Shown here piece by piece: positions 1-7,754 of a stretch of DNA of 64,000 nucleotides. This DNA is from Oscillatoriaceae cyanobacterium M33_DOE_052 (lineage in GTDB: Bacteria; Cyanobacteriota; Cyanobacteriia; Cyanobacteriales; Laspinemataceae). Both the position numbers and the translations under genes were made by a program. How positions within the stretch are numbered: the first letter of the stretch is position 1; every line of letters starts with the position of its first letter. Location of the stretch: positions 47,456-111,455 of the forward strand of contig DVDU01000023.1 in the NCBI GenBank assembly GCA_015296065.1, read 5' to 3'. The notes under the pieces were generated by a model. That model was not told the DNA's origin, searched no databases, and saw nothing but the letters and a program-made list of their open reading frames with translations.

Positions 1-1338
1 CACAGTGTTGCCTTCCACCAAGGTACTATCGATGTTGAATTCCCGAATGGTAAACTCAGTGTTTAGCTGTTTAACAAAAGCATCAATTTCGGCATGGCCG
101 GTATGCACTGTTGTCCAAGGCAGAATTCGTTGCCGCTCGTGGTACAGCGTAGTTTCTGAATAGTCATAATCCGGGCGCACTATGGTGTATTCCGCATCGG
201 CAGTGAAATTGGCCGGGATATATTGACTGTAAGTCCCGTTTTGAACCGACTGGAAAAAGCCTTGCACCAATTGTAAATTCTGTGCTTCATTAGCTGTTGG
301 GTCGGCCTGCTCGGTGGGGTCGCCTGCAGCGGGGAGTGATTCTAGCTGCGGCCCTGTGGGCATTTTCATAAAATCTGATTCGTCGATCGACCCCGCTGCT
401 CCCTGAATTACCGCTAGTAATTCGCCGCTGGCTGTCACTGTCACTGTGGCATCGGAGCCATTAGCGCCGATCGTCAAATCCGCGAAATTTAAATCCTTGG
501 TTTGCAGGGTGACTGTATCACCAAATACATAGTCGGTTTTCCTTCCCAAACCAATGAAATCTACGCCTTCCTCAAAGTCGGTAATAGTGTTAGTTCCTTC
601 CCCATCCACGAGGACAAACTTATCACTACCACCGCCGCCCGTCACGGCATCATTGCCACTACCAGGCCAAATTTCATCATCACCGGCCCCGCCATTAATG
701 GTGTCGGCTTCCTGATAACCATATATCAAGTCGGCGCCATCACCACCAACTAAATTTTCCCCAGCGGTGCTGCCAAAGATGATATTATTGATGCGGGGGT
801 CATCATTGAGGCCAAATGTACCTTCCCAGTTACCGCCGGTGCGTTCGGCGGCGATGCTGGCCCAGCTATCTTCGCGGATGTGGTAGCGGGAAATTTTCCC
901 ATCTTCCACATCTATTTGCAGCAAAAAGGGTGTTACTGCTAAATTGCCCGTAGTATTGCTGATGTGAACATAATCCCCGAATAGAGCTACCTGATTGCCA
1001 TCAGCCACTATATCGTTAACATTAAACCGCCGGACTTGGCGAAATTGGGGTAAACCACCAGTGAAAGTTTTTGCCCCTTCTTTCCCGACGAAAGGCAATA
1101 TAGCAGGATTAATTAGATTTGGCTCGTGATTTTTGCCTTCATCATTGTAATCTGACCGCTGGGTGACGATGAAGAATTTGACATCATCGGTAAAATTCGC
1201 ATCAATAAAAGCAGCGTCCTGCCCAGTTTCTATGGCCCTCAAAAAATTGAAGACTAGATTAACATTTTGCTGCTCTTCAGCGGTGCGAGCGGTTTGGTTT
1301 AATTCTTCTTCCATGTTGATATCCTGTCCTTCAGACAT
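1..1338 (-). CDS. NTF2-like / RTX / NTF2-like protein (3' end outside window)
   Basis: The open frame runs from an ATG at 1338 leftward through the window edge, so the C-terminus is missing; 446 codons are visible. Residues about 15-150 resemble a SnoaL/NTF2-like fold (opening EEQQNVNLVFNFLRAIETGQ). Residues about 190-240 are RTX-type nonapeptides (GGDGADLIYG, GGAGDDEIW), the calcium-binding beta-roll signature, followed by the usual post-RTX strand motif (FADLTI...LLAVIQG). From about residue 350 a second NTF2-like segment begins (NEAQNLQLVQGFFQSVQNG). RTX repeats usually imply type I secretion; no signal peptide is seen. The duplicated NTF2 domains around an RTX segment are unusual. Function unknown; a lyase, isomerase or ligand-binding role is only an inference from the fold. 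Confidence 0.75.
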   Translation of the reverse strand, partial: MSEGQDINMEEELNQTARTAEEQQNVNLVFNFLRAIETGQDAAFIDANFTDDVKFFIVTQRSDYNDEGKNHEPNLINPAILPFVGKEGAKTFTGGLPQFRQVRRFNVNDIVADGNQVALFGDYVHISNTTGNLAVTPFLLQIDVEDGKISRYHIREDSWASIAAERTGGNWEGTFGLNDDPRINNIIFGSTAGENLVGGDGADLIYGYQEADTINGGAGDDEIWPGSGNDAVTGGGGSDKFVLVDGEGTNTITDFEEGVDFIGLGRKTDYVFGDTVTLQTKDLNFADLTIGANGSDATVTVTASGELLAVIQGAAGSIDESDFMKMPTGPQLESLPAAGDPTEQADPTANEAQNLQLVQGFFQSVQNGTYSQYIPANFTADAEYTIVRPDYDYSETTLYHERQRILPWTTVHTGHAEIDAFVKQLNTEFTIREFNIDSTLVEGNTV

Positions 1339-1749
1339 TATGGATTTAAGACCAGTTCAAAACCTCAAATATCTTCACCATGAATAATGGTATATCCACC
1401 CACTTATTATTGTTACCTAAATTTTGAGATTTTGCCAAGAAAAATCTAAAATTTTGCTAAAGATTTTTCAAGTTATCCGTTGCTTATGTTAAAAATTGCC
1501 CAAAATTCATTGATAATTTACCTTGAATACAGGGAGAAAATATGGTAAATAATTTAATCATATCATTGGTTCTTTGTCTGTTGTCCTGTGTCACTGGACC
1601 AATAACCAATCAAGTCTGAATATTTTGGAATTTACCCTCACCGGCTGAGCTTTATTACTCTTTAGAAAAAGACAAAAACGGCTCAGCAGCAAGTTAGCCG
1701 GGGGGAAGCCTTTTCCGGGCTCGCCTCCCCCAGATGTCACATTGTCTGC
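1339..1749. other. AT-rich intergenic region
   Basis: This stretch separates the NTF2/RTX gene from the reductase gene at 1750. It is AT rich and holds one possible very short ORF at 1542-1619. Toward 1690-1735 there is a GC-rich patch (GGGGGGAAGCC...GGCTCGCCTCCCCC) that could fold into a weak hairpin just downstream of the reductase stop on the minus strand. No RNA gene is recognised. Confidence 0.5.
1542..1619 (+). CDS. Possible 25-residue hydrophobic peptide
   Basis: An ATG at 1542 follows an AGGGAG Shine-Dalgarno-like sequence with about six bases spacing and opens a 25-codon frame ending in TGA. The peptide (MVNNLIISLVLCLLSC...) is largely hydrophobic, enough for one membrane helix, and contains two cysteines. 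It does not match the small photosystem or cytochrome b6f subunits I know. It is too short to support by coding statistics and could be chance. Confidence 0.22.
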   Translation: MVNNLIISLVLCLLSCVTGPITNQV

Positions 1750-2367
1750 TTAACGCCGCAGCAGCTTAAAGGCGATTTCGCGGCTGTAATTGCGGGATAT
1801 CTGCACCCACAGCTTGGTCAAAGACTCAATTAATGGGGCAACACTGAGAGGTCCGCAGTCCACGGCGTCAAAGCCTACTGCCTCCGACAGCTCCACTACT
1901 AAAGCCTTTGCGTCTGCATCATCGCCGCAGATAAAATTACTGGCATTTTCATTGCCAAACTCTAGTCGAGTCAGGTTGTTGGCGCCCAAAGTGCTGAAAG
2001 ATTTCACTACTTTGGCTCCAGGAACCTCTTTGGCAATATCCCCTGCAGCGGACCCGGTGGTATCCGGTGGTGGGGGAATCATCCGGTTGGTGGCGTCGAT
2101 GAGGATTTTACCCCCCAGTACGCCGCTCACTTGTGCTAAAACTTCTGGGACGTTGCGCCAATGTACGGCGAGCAATACTACATCTCCAAAACTAGCCGCT
2201 TCTTGGAGGCTCCCAGCTTGGGCATTGCCTCCACTTTCTGCAAGCAATGCTTGGGTTTTTTCACTGTTCACATCTCGGACGCCGAAGTAAACTTGGTGTC
2301 CCTGCTTGGCCCAGAGTTTGCCTAATGTACCGCCGATGTTGCCTGCGCCTAAAATACCGATTTTCAT
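1750..2367 (-). CDS. NADPH-dependent F420 reductase-like oxidoreductase
   Basis: The 205-residue protein begins with a Rossmann nucleotide-binding motif, MKIGILGAGNIGGTLGKLWA, followed by QGHQVYFGVRD, typical of the NADP-binding family related to F420H2:NADP oxidoreductase (COG2085). The segments VVLLAVHW and ILIDATNRM match the conserved dinucleotide-binding core, and VKSFSTLGANN is the conserved motif before the C-terminal part. Cyanobacterial members probably act as NADPH-dependent reductases on an unknown substrate; many bacteria with this fold do not depend on F420. It lies upstream of, and opposite to nothing: the whole neighbourhood is on the same strand and rich in redox genes. Substrate is not predictable from the sequence. 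Confidence 0.75.
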   Translation of the reverse strand: MKIGILGAGNIGGTLGKLWAKQGHQVYFGVRDVNSEKTQALLAESGGNAQAGSLQEAASFGDVVLLAVHWRNVPEVLAQVSGVLGGKILIDATNRMIPPPPDTTGSAAGDIAKEVPGAKVVKSFSTLGANNLTRLEFGNENASNFICGDDADAKALVVELSEAVGFDAVDCGPLSVAPLIESLTKLWVQISRNYSREIAFKLLRR

Positions 2368-2395
2368 GGTTAATTATCTTTGTTACTAGAAGGGA

Positions 2396-2482
2396 GGGCT
2401 AAAGCCCAACTACGAACCGAACCAGGAGGGCTAAAGCCCAACTACGAACCGAACCAGGAGGGCTAAAGCCCAACTAAGAACC
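2396..2482. repeat. Three tandem 32-bp units of the GGGCTAAAGCCC repeat family
   Basis: Units start at 2396, 2428 and 2460 with exact 32-bp spacing. Each contains the palindrome GGGCTAAAGCCC followed by AACTACGAACC. The third copy runs into the last codons of the neighbouring reductase gene and supplies its TAG stop (positions 2474-2476 on the minus strand). Related copies occur at 3541, 8708, 10590, 27878, 33722 and inside dnaE at 55878. Confidence 0.9.
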
Positions 2483-3499
2483 GGGGACTAAAACAATTTT
2501 GCCTTTGACTACCCGATCGTCCAGAAGTTGGTGAGCTTTGCGGGCTTCTGATAGGGGCATGGTGCGGTCAATGACTGGCTTGATTTTCTTCTCGGCTAAA
2601 AGATTCAAGATGGCGGTTAAATCTTGAATGTACAAATCATGGTTTTCTTTCTTGAACAGAGACACGGCATAAGTCATCACCTTTTTGGTGGGATGAATCA
2701 AATTCAAAGATAATGCCGCATTAAACCAGATAAATACATCGCGCAAACTGGGGGTTTCGCCTTGGAGACCGAAAGAAACGCCGAAGCTGACGACTTTGCC
2801 TCCTTCTCGGAGGGTGGAATATGCGCGGAAGCAGTTTTCGCCGCCGATCGGGTCGAGAGCCAGGTCAACCCCATCCCCGGTCAAACTCATTATCTTTTCC
2901 CGCACATCTTCGCTCTGATAGTCTATAGGGGTGACTCCCATATCCACCAGCACTTGCTGTTTACTCTTGGCGTCCGTGCCGTACATCTGTAAATTGACCA
3001 GTTTGCCTAAGTCTATCAAAGATGTGCCAATCCCTCCCCCAGCAGCATAAATTAACACTTTTTCGCCCGGTTTGACTTGGGCAACTCGGTGTAAAATTTG
3101 ATAAGCTGTGAGATAATTTAAAATTGTGGATACTGCCTCCACTGGGTCAACCCCAGCGGGCAATAACACCAAATCAGCTTCGGGAATACAAACATATTCC
3201 GCATATGCTCCCGTTTTGGTCAATGCTGCTACTTGCTGTCCGGGTTGAAATTTTGTGGCGCCTTCACCGCATTTATCCACTGTGCCCACAATATCGTAAC
3301 CGGGAATAAAGGGAAATGAGGGTGGGTCAATGGGATAGATACCCTCACGCATCAAAATATCGGCTGCCGAAACCCCAGCCGCTTGCATTTTTACTCGCAC
3401 TTGTCCGGCTGCAGGTTCGGGGATATCATCTTCGACGATGACTAAGTTTTTGGCGCTACCTTGGGCAATAATCAAAGCGTATTTGTATTTCATTGTCAT
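2474..3499 (-). CDS. Zinc-independent medium-chain reductase, quinone oxidoreductase-like
   Basis: The 341-residue protein has the two-domain layout of the medium-chain dehydrogenase/reductase family: an N-terminal GroES-like domain (residues 1-130, with GYDIVGTVDKCGEGATKFQPGQ) and a Rossmann domain with KVLIYAAGGGIGTSLIDLGK for NADPH. Catalytic-zinc ligands of alcohol dehydrogenases are not evident, which fits the quinone oxidoreductase (QOR) branch. The start is uncertain: MTMKYK allows ATG at 3499 or 3493, and both lie in a heptad repeat array that also provides AAGGA. The terminal residues PGS and the TAG stop come from the adjacent palindromic repeat. Likely a soluble NADPH-dependent enone or quinone reductase. 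Confidence 0.82.
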   Translation of the reverse strand: MTMKYKYALIIAQGSAKNLVIVEDDIPEPAAGQVRVKMQAAGVSAADILMREGIYPIDPPSFPFIPGYDIVGTVDKCGEGATKFQPGQQVAALTKTGAYAEYVCIPEADLVLLPAGVDPVEAVSTILNYLTAYQILHRVAQVKPGEKVLIYAAGGGIGTSLIDLGKLVNLQMYGTDAKSKQQVLVDMGVTPIDYQSEDVREKIMSLTGDGVDLALDPIGGENCFRAYSTLREGGKVVSFGVSFGLQGETPSLRDVFIWFNAALSLNLIHPTKKVMTYAVSLFKKENHDLYIQDLTAILNLLAEKKIKPVIDRTMPLSEARKAHQLLDDRVVKGKIVLVPGS

Positions 3500-3540
3500 T
3501 TGTCATTTGTCCTTGGTCATTGAGATAAAATCTGGGTTAA

Positions 3541-3569
3541 AGAGGGCTGAAGCCCAACTACAAACCTGG
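3541..3569. repeat. GGGCTGAAGCCC repeat overlapping a gene end
   Basis: A single family copy, GGGCTGAAGCCCAACTAC followed by AAACC, overlaps the 3' end of the nucleotidyltransferase gene. Its CTA (3558-3560) is the gene's TAG stop on the minus strand, so the last residues PGL are repeat-encoded. Confidence 0.85.
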
Positions 3570-4193
3570 TCTTTCTCCCTGTACTAAATTGGCAGGAGTA
3601 TCGATATCAAAGGGGTCGCCAGTTTCGTCGCAGCCCACTTCTACCACGGGGTAAGTTTTCATTAACTGGCGGGCGCCTTCGTCTCCTTGCAATTCTAACG
3701 CATCCTGCCAGAGGGAACGGGGGATAAGAACGGGGTTACGTCTGGCTTTGGCGTAGGTGGCCACGAATAGGGCTGGATTTTGGTTTGATGTTTGAAGGTA
3801 GGCGGTTTGCAGTCTTTGATAACTCTGGGCACCGATAAAGGGTTGGTCCGCCAGACCGATACAAACCGCAGTTACAGAGTTATGGTTTTGCAGATGGCTG
3901 ATGGCGCTGTGGAGACTGGTGGCTATTCCTTGTTGCCAGTGGGGGTTATGGATGATGGTGACACCCGGTGGAGCGGTGGCGGCGACGGTTTCGCCTTCAT
4001 AACCCACAACGAGCAAGACTGGGGCGAGACCGCTGTCAATGGCGGCGGTGAGGGCGTATTGAAGGAGGGTTTGGTGGTGGAGTTTGACTAGGGGTTTGGG
4101 GGTATCGCTCCCCATGCGGGACCCGCGACCGGCGGCCAGAATGGCTACGGCGATTTTGTTTACTCCCGATAGATATGCTTGTGTTGCTGTCAT
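3558..4193 (-). CDS. mocA: Nucleotidyltransferase, MocA-like molybdenum cofactor cytidylyltransferase
   Basis: The 211-residue protein carries the MobA/MocA-type nucleotide-binding loop VAILAAGRGSRMGSDTPKPLV near residue 17 and the later motif ADQPFIGA (metal and nucleotide contact) typical of the family. MocA attaches CMP to the molybdopterin cofactor of xanthine-dehydrogenase-type enzymes. It is followed on the same strand by xdhC, a usual partner for loading a sulfurated molybdenum cofactor onto such enzymes. A MobA (GMP) role cannot be excluded, but the xdhC neighbour favours MocA. The stop codon and last three residues derive from a palindromic repeat. No large molybdenum-binding subunit is present in the window. 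Confidence 0.75.
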   Translation of the reverse strand: MTATQAYLSGVNKIAVAILAAGRGSRMGSDTPKPLVKLHHQTLLQYALTAAIDSGLAPVLLVVGYEGETVAATAPPGVTIIHNPHWQQGIATSLHSAISHLQNHNSVTAVCIGLADQPFIGAQSYQRLQTAYLQTSNQNPALFVATYAKARRNPVLIPRSLWQDALELQGDEGARQLMKTYPVVEVGCDETGDPFDIDTPANLVQGERPGL

Positions 4194-4201
4194 CCTTTGC
4201 T

Positions 4202-4240
4202 CCCCGTCACCCCGTCACCCCGTCACCCCGTCACCCAGTA
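4202..4240. repeat. (CCCCGTCA)n octamer array
   Basis: Four near-perfect CCCCGTCA octamers lie between the cytidylyltransferase start and the xdhC end. On the minus strand they read TGACGGGG and encode the final residues and the TGA stop (4215-4217) of XdhC. Confidence 0.85.
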
Positions 4241-5387
4241 TGGGGTGAATGGTGTTTTGGCTGTGGGCGAGTCTTTCTCCTTGGCGTCCGGTGCGCAGGG
4301 CGATGACTTCGGCCATAATGGATACTGCGGTTTCGGCAGGGGTGGTGGCGCCGATGTCGAGTCCGATCGGGGCAGATATGCGGTTAATTTCTCTGTCGGT
4401 GAGTCCGGCTTTTTGGAGACGACGGAGCCGATCGCTCGTAGTCCGACGGCTACCCATCGCCCCAATATAACCCGCGTTGGTTTTGACTGCTGTCACCAAA
4501 GCGGGTACGTCAAATTTCGGGTCATGGGTCAACACGGCGATAACGGTTCGCTCGGAAACCTGGGTTTTTTCCAAATATTTTTGTGGCCATTCGGCTACTA
4601 CCTCATCAGCTTCGGGGAAGCGTTCTTTCGTAGCAAACCGGGAACGAGCATCGCAAACGGTGACGCGGTAGCCCAGCATTTTGCCCAACTGGCATAAGCT
4701 GCGGGTGAAGTCCACCGCACCAAATATGATGAGATGTGGCGGTGGGGCAAAACTGTTGATAAAGACGGCGATGTTAACTTCTGACTCATCGCTGCTGTGG
4801 TCTGGTGGGACGGCGCAGTAGCCGGAACCTTCAATAAGTGAGTAGTAGCGGAGTTGTTTTTGGCCTTGTGCCAGTTCGCCTCTGGCGTCGCGGACCACTA
4901 CCCGATCGAGTTCTGCATCCCCAATACTGCCTAATACATTTCCTCCCTCCCACACCAGCATTTGCGCTCCGGCATTGGGTCCAGCCACAGCAGTGCAGAC
5001 AGCAACCGGGTTTTGGGAGGAGTTGCGGATAGCATCGAACATCTCCCCGGCTCCCCTGCCCCCCAGATCCCCAGCTCCCCACAAGGGAGTAACAAAGACA
5101 TAAATAGTACCGCCACAGGTGAGCCCGATGGAAAAGCCTTCATCGTCGGCGATACCGTAGGAGACGAGACGGGGTTTGCTCTGGGCGATCGCGTCTAATG
5201 CCTCATCTACTAAGGCTCCCTCCACACAACCGCCGCTAATAGAGCCCAAAACCTCTCCGGCGTCATTCACCGCCATCGCGGCTCCCACTTCCCGAGGCGA
5301 AGAGCCCTTGACGCTGACCAAAGTAGCCACCGCCACGGCACGACCTTGGTTAAGCCATTTTTCTATGCCATCGAGCAAATCTTTCAT
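4215..5387 (-). CDS. xdhC: XdhC family molybdenum cofactor chaperone
   Basis: XdhC binds molybdopterin cofactor, protects it during sulfuration and hands it to xanthine-dehydrogenase-type apoenzymes. The sequence shows the N-terminal XdhC/CoxI domain (VATLVSVKGSSPREVGAAMAV, GSISGGCVEG) and the C-terminal Rossmann-like domain (LIIFGAVDFTRSLCQLGKMLGYRVTVCDARS, VAVLTHDPKFD, YIGAMGSRRT, PIGLDIGATTPAETAVSIMAEVIA). I place the start at the ATG at 5387 (MKDLL), which has AAAGGA nine bases upstream; a longer frame to 5414 only translates a heptad repeat. An internal segment (LWGAGDLGGRGAGE, near 5060) looks like a G-rich repeat insertion in the linker. The final residues and stop come from an octamer array. 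Confidence 0.85.
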   Translation of the reverse strand: MKDLLDGIEKWLNQGRAVAVATLVSVKGSSPREVGAAMAVNDAGEVLGSISGGCVEGALVDEALDAIAQSKPRLVSYGIADDEGFSIGLTCGGTIYVFVTPLWGAGDLGGRGAGEMFDAIRNSSQNPVAVCTAVAGPNAGAQMLVWEGGNVLGSIGDAELDRVVVRDARGELAQGQKQLRYYSLIEGSGYCAVPPDHSSDESEVNIAVFINSFAPPPHLIIFGAVDFTRSLCQLGKMLGYRVTVCDARSRFATKERFPEADEVVAEWPQKYLEKTQVSERTVIAVLTHDPKFDVPALVTAVKTNAGYIGAMGSRRTTSDRLRRLQKAGLTDREINRISAPIGLDIGATTPAETAVSIMAEVIALRTGRQGERLAHSQNTIHPILGDGVTG

Positions 5388-5392
5388 TGCAG

Positions 5393-5505
5393 TTTGTCCT
5401 TTGTCATTTGTCATTTGTCCTTTGTCATTTGTCCTTTGTCCTTTTTTTTACACAAGTGAAAAGTGACAAGTGACAAGGGACAAGTGACAAGTGACAAATG
5501 AAAGA
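5393..5505. repeat. Heptad (STRR-like) repeat array, both orientations
   Basis: The stretch consists of iterated TTGTCAT/TTGTCCT heptads (5395-5440) and then AAGTGAC/AAGGGAC heptads (5455-5500), so the two halves can pair as a long imperfect hairpin. It fills the whole gap between xdhC and the porin gene and supplies the AAAGGA in front of the xdhC start. It matches the short tandemly repeated repetitive sequences known from filamentous cyanobacteria. Confidence 0.85.
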
Positions 5506-7389
5506 CTAGAAATTAAATTGCGTTCGGAAGTTACCGATATAAATGGTCGGGTTATCGTCGAAGTTGTTGGGATTGCCAATCACAAACAAGGAAGGAACGA
5601 TCGCAATATTCTTGCTTACCGGTAAAAAGTAACTAGCTTCAAACTCATATTGCTTGCCGCCGTCACCAGCGCCAGTAATCAAGAATTCTTCCCCATCCAA
5701 AATGTCATAAGGCACCAAAAATGAAAGCGTACCCATTGAGCCCTGTTTGCCCAAGTTGGGGAAAGCCAAACCTACCTGATAAGATTGGATATTCACCTCA
5801 CCGTCATCACGCCCTGGAGTTTTGGCAAAAATGTTGGTGCTACCGTAGCTGTAGCGCCCAAAAATGCCCAATCCGGGGGTAATTAACCAGTCGGCATTGA
5901 CGGCAAAAGTATCAGCAGTAGCATCTCCTACCCGACCGCCAAAACCGTCATCAGCAAAACCGGTCATCGGCTCATTAATCCCGAAACCAATCACACCGTT
6001 AATGGCTTTAATCCCAGTGCGGGTGTATGAGAACCGGATATTAGAGTTATCGGTGGGTTTTAAGGTGAGTTCAGCAGCGGCGGTATTCGTGGGGGAGAAT
6101 AAACCATCTTCGGGATTGCTGACGGAGTTAAACAGAGAAGATGGCAGGTATTCGTCACTTTCCCCCATATAAACTAGATTCAGTTTGACTTTGGGGTGGA
6201 GATTCATCATCACCAAAGCACCGCCCCCCCGGTCGATCGCATTCACCTGAGTGCTGTTAGCCGAGTTGAAAGAAAAGAAGTTGAAAATAATCGGCCCGCC
6301 AGTAAACAGGAAAGAAAACTGGTTTCCTTCCAAGAAGCGAAAATAGTTAAACCTCGGACCTACCACCACTTGCACTTTATCGCCGATGGGGAATTGGTAA
6401 TACAGTTCCCGCAGGGTCACATCATTGCGGTTGACGCCGCCACCTTGGGTGGTAAAATCAGTCCCATAGGTGAATTCCAAACCATCGGAAACATAAGCGT
6501 TACCCAGGGGGTTATCGGGAGGCCCGCCAGCGTTACCGAAGGCCAATTGGGTGACGAGTTGGTCTTTCCCGCTAAAAGATGTGACTAAATCAAACCACAC
6601 CAAACCGTTAGTGGTGGGGTTGGGGTCGCCGTCGAGGGTTTGGATCACGCGGGTATCGCGGACGCTGGGAGCAAAAGGATTAATAATCCTTTCCCGCTGC
6701 ACCCCTTCGCCGTTAAAGCCAGCATTGACGTTAAACCAGGCGAAGGAGTATAGTTTGGTGGTGGCAGAAAATTGATTTGCCTCTAACTCGGCGGTGCGGA
6801 CTTCCAAACCATCGACTCGCGCCCGCAGGGTGGCCAGTTCCGCCCCAAATTCTTCTTGGAGACGCTTGATTTGGTCTAAATCTGATTGTCCGATTTCTGC
6901 GGTAGCGGCAGCGATTTGCTGTTGGAGAGTTTCCAAGCAAGCATTCAACCCGGCGGCGAATTCATAGCGGGTTAATGCCCGATTACCGCGATAGGTGTTA
7001 TCGGGATATGCCAGGAGACAGTTGTAACGTTCGGCAAGGGATTGCAGGGCGCTAAAAGCCCAGTCCGTGGGGCGGACATCGGATAAGCGGTTGACGGAAT
7101 TAATTCTATCCATAGTGCCGCCATCCACACCCTGGCTGAGGTTGAGATCAGCGTTGGTGTTTGCCGGTTGGGCGATATCTGTCACTGATGGCAGATCAAC
7201 CCCAACCAGGCCGTTATCTAATGTGATAGCTGTATCGGTTGCCTGCGCTAGGAGGGTTGGTTCGGTTTGAGCTTCCGTGGCGATCGCCTGTAAAGGCATT
7301 TGCGCCACGACACCGGAAAGCAACAAGTAAATCCAGAAGTTTTTGGCCTCTTTCCGCCAACCAGGTTGACGAGTTGCACTATTATCCAT
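5506..7389 (-). CDS. SLH-domain outer membrane porin (iron uptake porin / OprB-like)
   Basis: The 627-residue protein has an N-terminal signal peptide region (FWIYLLLSGVVAQMPLQAIA), an SLH domain at about residues 100-160 (RLSDVRPTDWAFSALQSLAERYNC...ALTRYEFAAGLNACLE), a coiled-coil-like stretch (IKRLQEEFGAELATLRARVDGLEVRTAELEA), then a beta-barrel domain ending in aromatic-rich strands (FRTQFNF). This architecture is the major cyanobacterial porin class: the SLH domain binds pyruvylated cell-wall polysaccharide and the barrel forms a channel, often annotated as iron uptake or carbohydrate-selective porin. The terminal Phe is the expected barrel-assembly signal. Gene ends are bounded by heptad repeats on the 3' side and a repeat-rich gap on the 5' side. 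Confidence 0.9.
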   Translation of the reverse strand: MDNSATRQPGWRKEAKNFWIYLLLSGVVAQMPLQAIATEAQTEPTLLAQATDTAITLDNGLVGVDLPSVTDIAQPANTNADLNLSQGVDGGTMDRINSVNRLSDVRPTDWAFSALQSLAERYNCLLAYPDNTYRGNRALTRYEFAAGLNACLETLQQQIAAATAEIGQSDLDQIKRLQEEFGAELATLRARVDGLEVRTAELEANQFSATTKLYSFAWFNVNAGFNGEGVQRERIINPFAPSVRDTRVIQTLDGDPNPTTNGLVWFDLVTSFSGKDQLVTQLAFGNAGGPPDNPLGNAYVSDGLEFTYGTDFTTQGGGVNRNDVTLRELYYQFPIGDKVQVVVGPRFNYFRFLEGNQFSFLFTGGPIIFNFFSFNSANSTQVNAIDRGGGALVMMNLHPKVKLNLVYMGESDEYLPSSLFNSVSNPEDGLFSPTNTAAAELTLKPTDNSNIRFSYTRTGIKAINGVIGFGINEPMTGFADDGFGGRVGDATADTFAVNADWLITPGLGIFGRYSYGSTNIFAKTPGRDDGEVNIQSYQVGLAFPNLGKQGSMGTLSFLVPYDILDGEEFLITGAGDGGKQYEFEASYFLPVSKNIAIVPSLFVIGNPNNFDDNPTIYIGNFRTQFNF

Positions 7390-7754
7390 TCCTCACACCC
7401 ACTGGTTTGTATTTTATGTTTAGTTATAAACTAGATTAAACCATGAATTCTCTGGGGTGTGGGCAGATCATCATAAATATTTATCGACAAATCTAGATAT
7501 ATAAGATGCCGTGTCCCCGCGCCATCTGATTGGGCAATTCGACGTGGGGGCACGGCATAATCAAACGCCATCAGATGAGGCAATTACAGGTAGGGGCAAT
7601 GGGGGAGTTGGAGCCGCTCTAAGTAGTAGGGTGGGCATGTCATACTACAGAATCAAAATTTCACCAAGAACTCAGCCATGCCCACCAGACATATTTTCTT
7701 TCTGGAGGCTAAACCGAGATATCCCATATGCCGTGGCTCTACCCCATCTGATGG
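7390..7754. other. Repeat-rich intergenic region upstream of the porin gene
   Basis: The half near 7390-7500 is AT rich and presumably holds the porin promoter. From 7505 on there are diverged copies of a motif with GCCGTG...CATCTGAT (7507, 7550, 7730) and a clean inverted repeat at 7630-7686. No coding sequence is supported. Confidence 0.6.
7630..7686. repeat. 57-bp inverted-repeat element, copy 1
   Basis: GGTGGGCATG (7630-7639) is exactly mirrored by CATGCCCACC (7677-7686). An element of identical 57-bp length and matching ends lies at 56272-56328. A short relic (GGTGGGCAATGCCCACC) is at 26694-26711. Small non-autonomous mobile element is the likely class. Confidence 0.75.
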
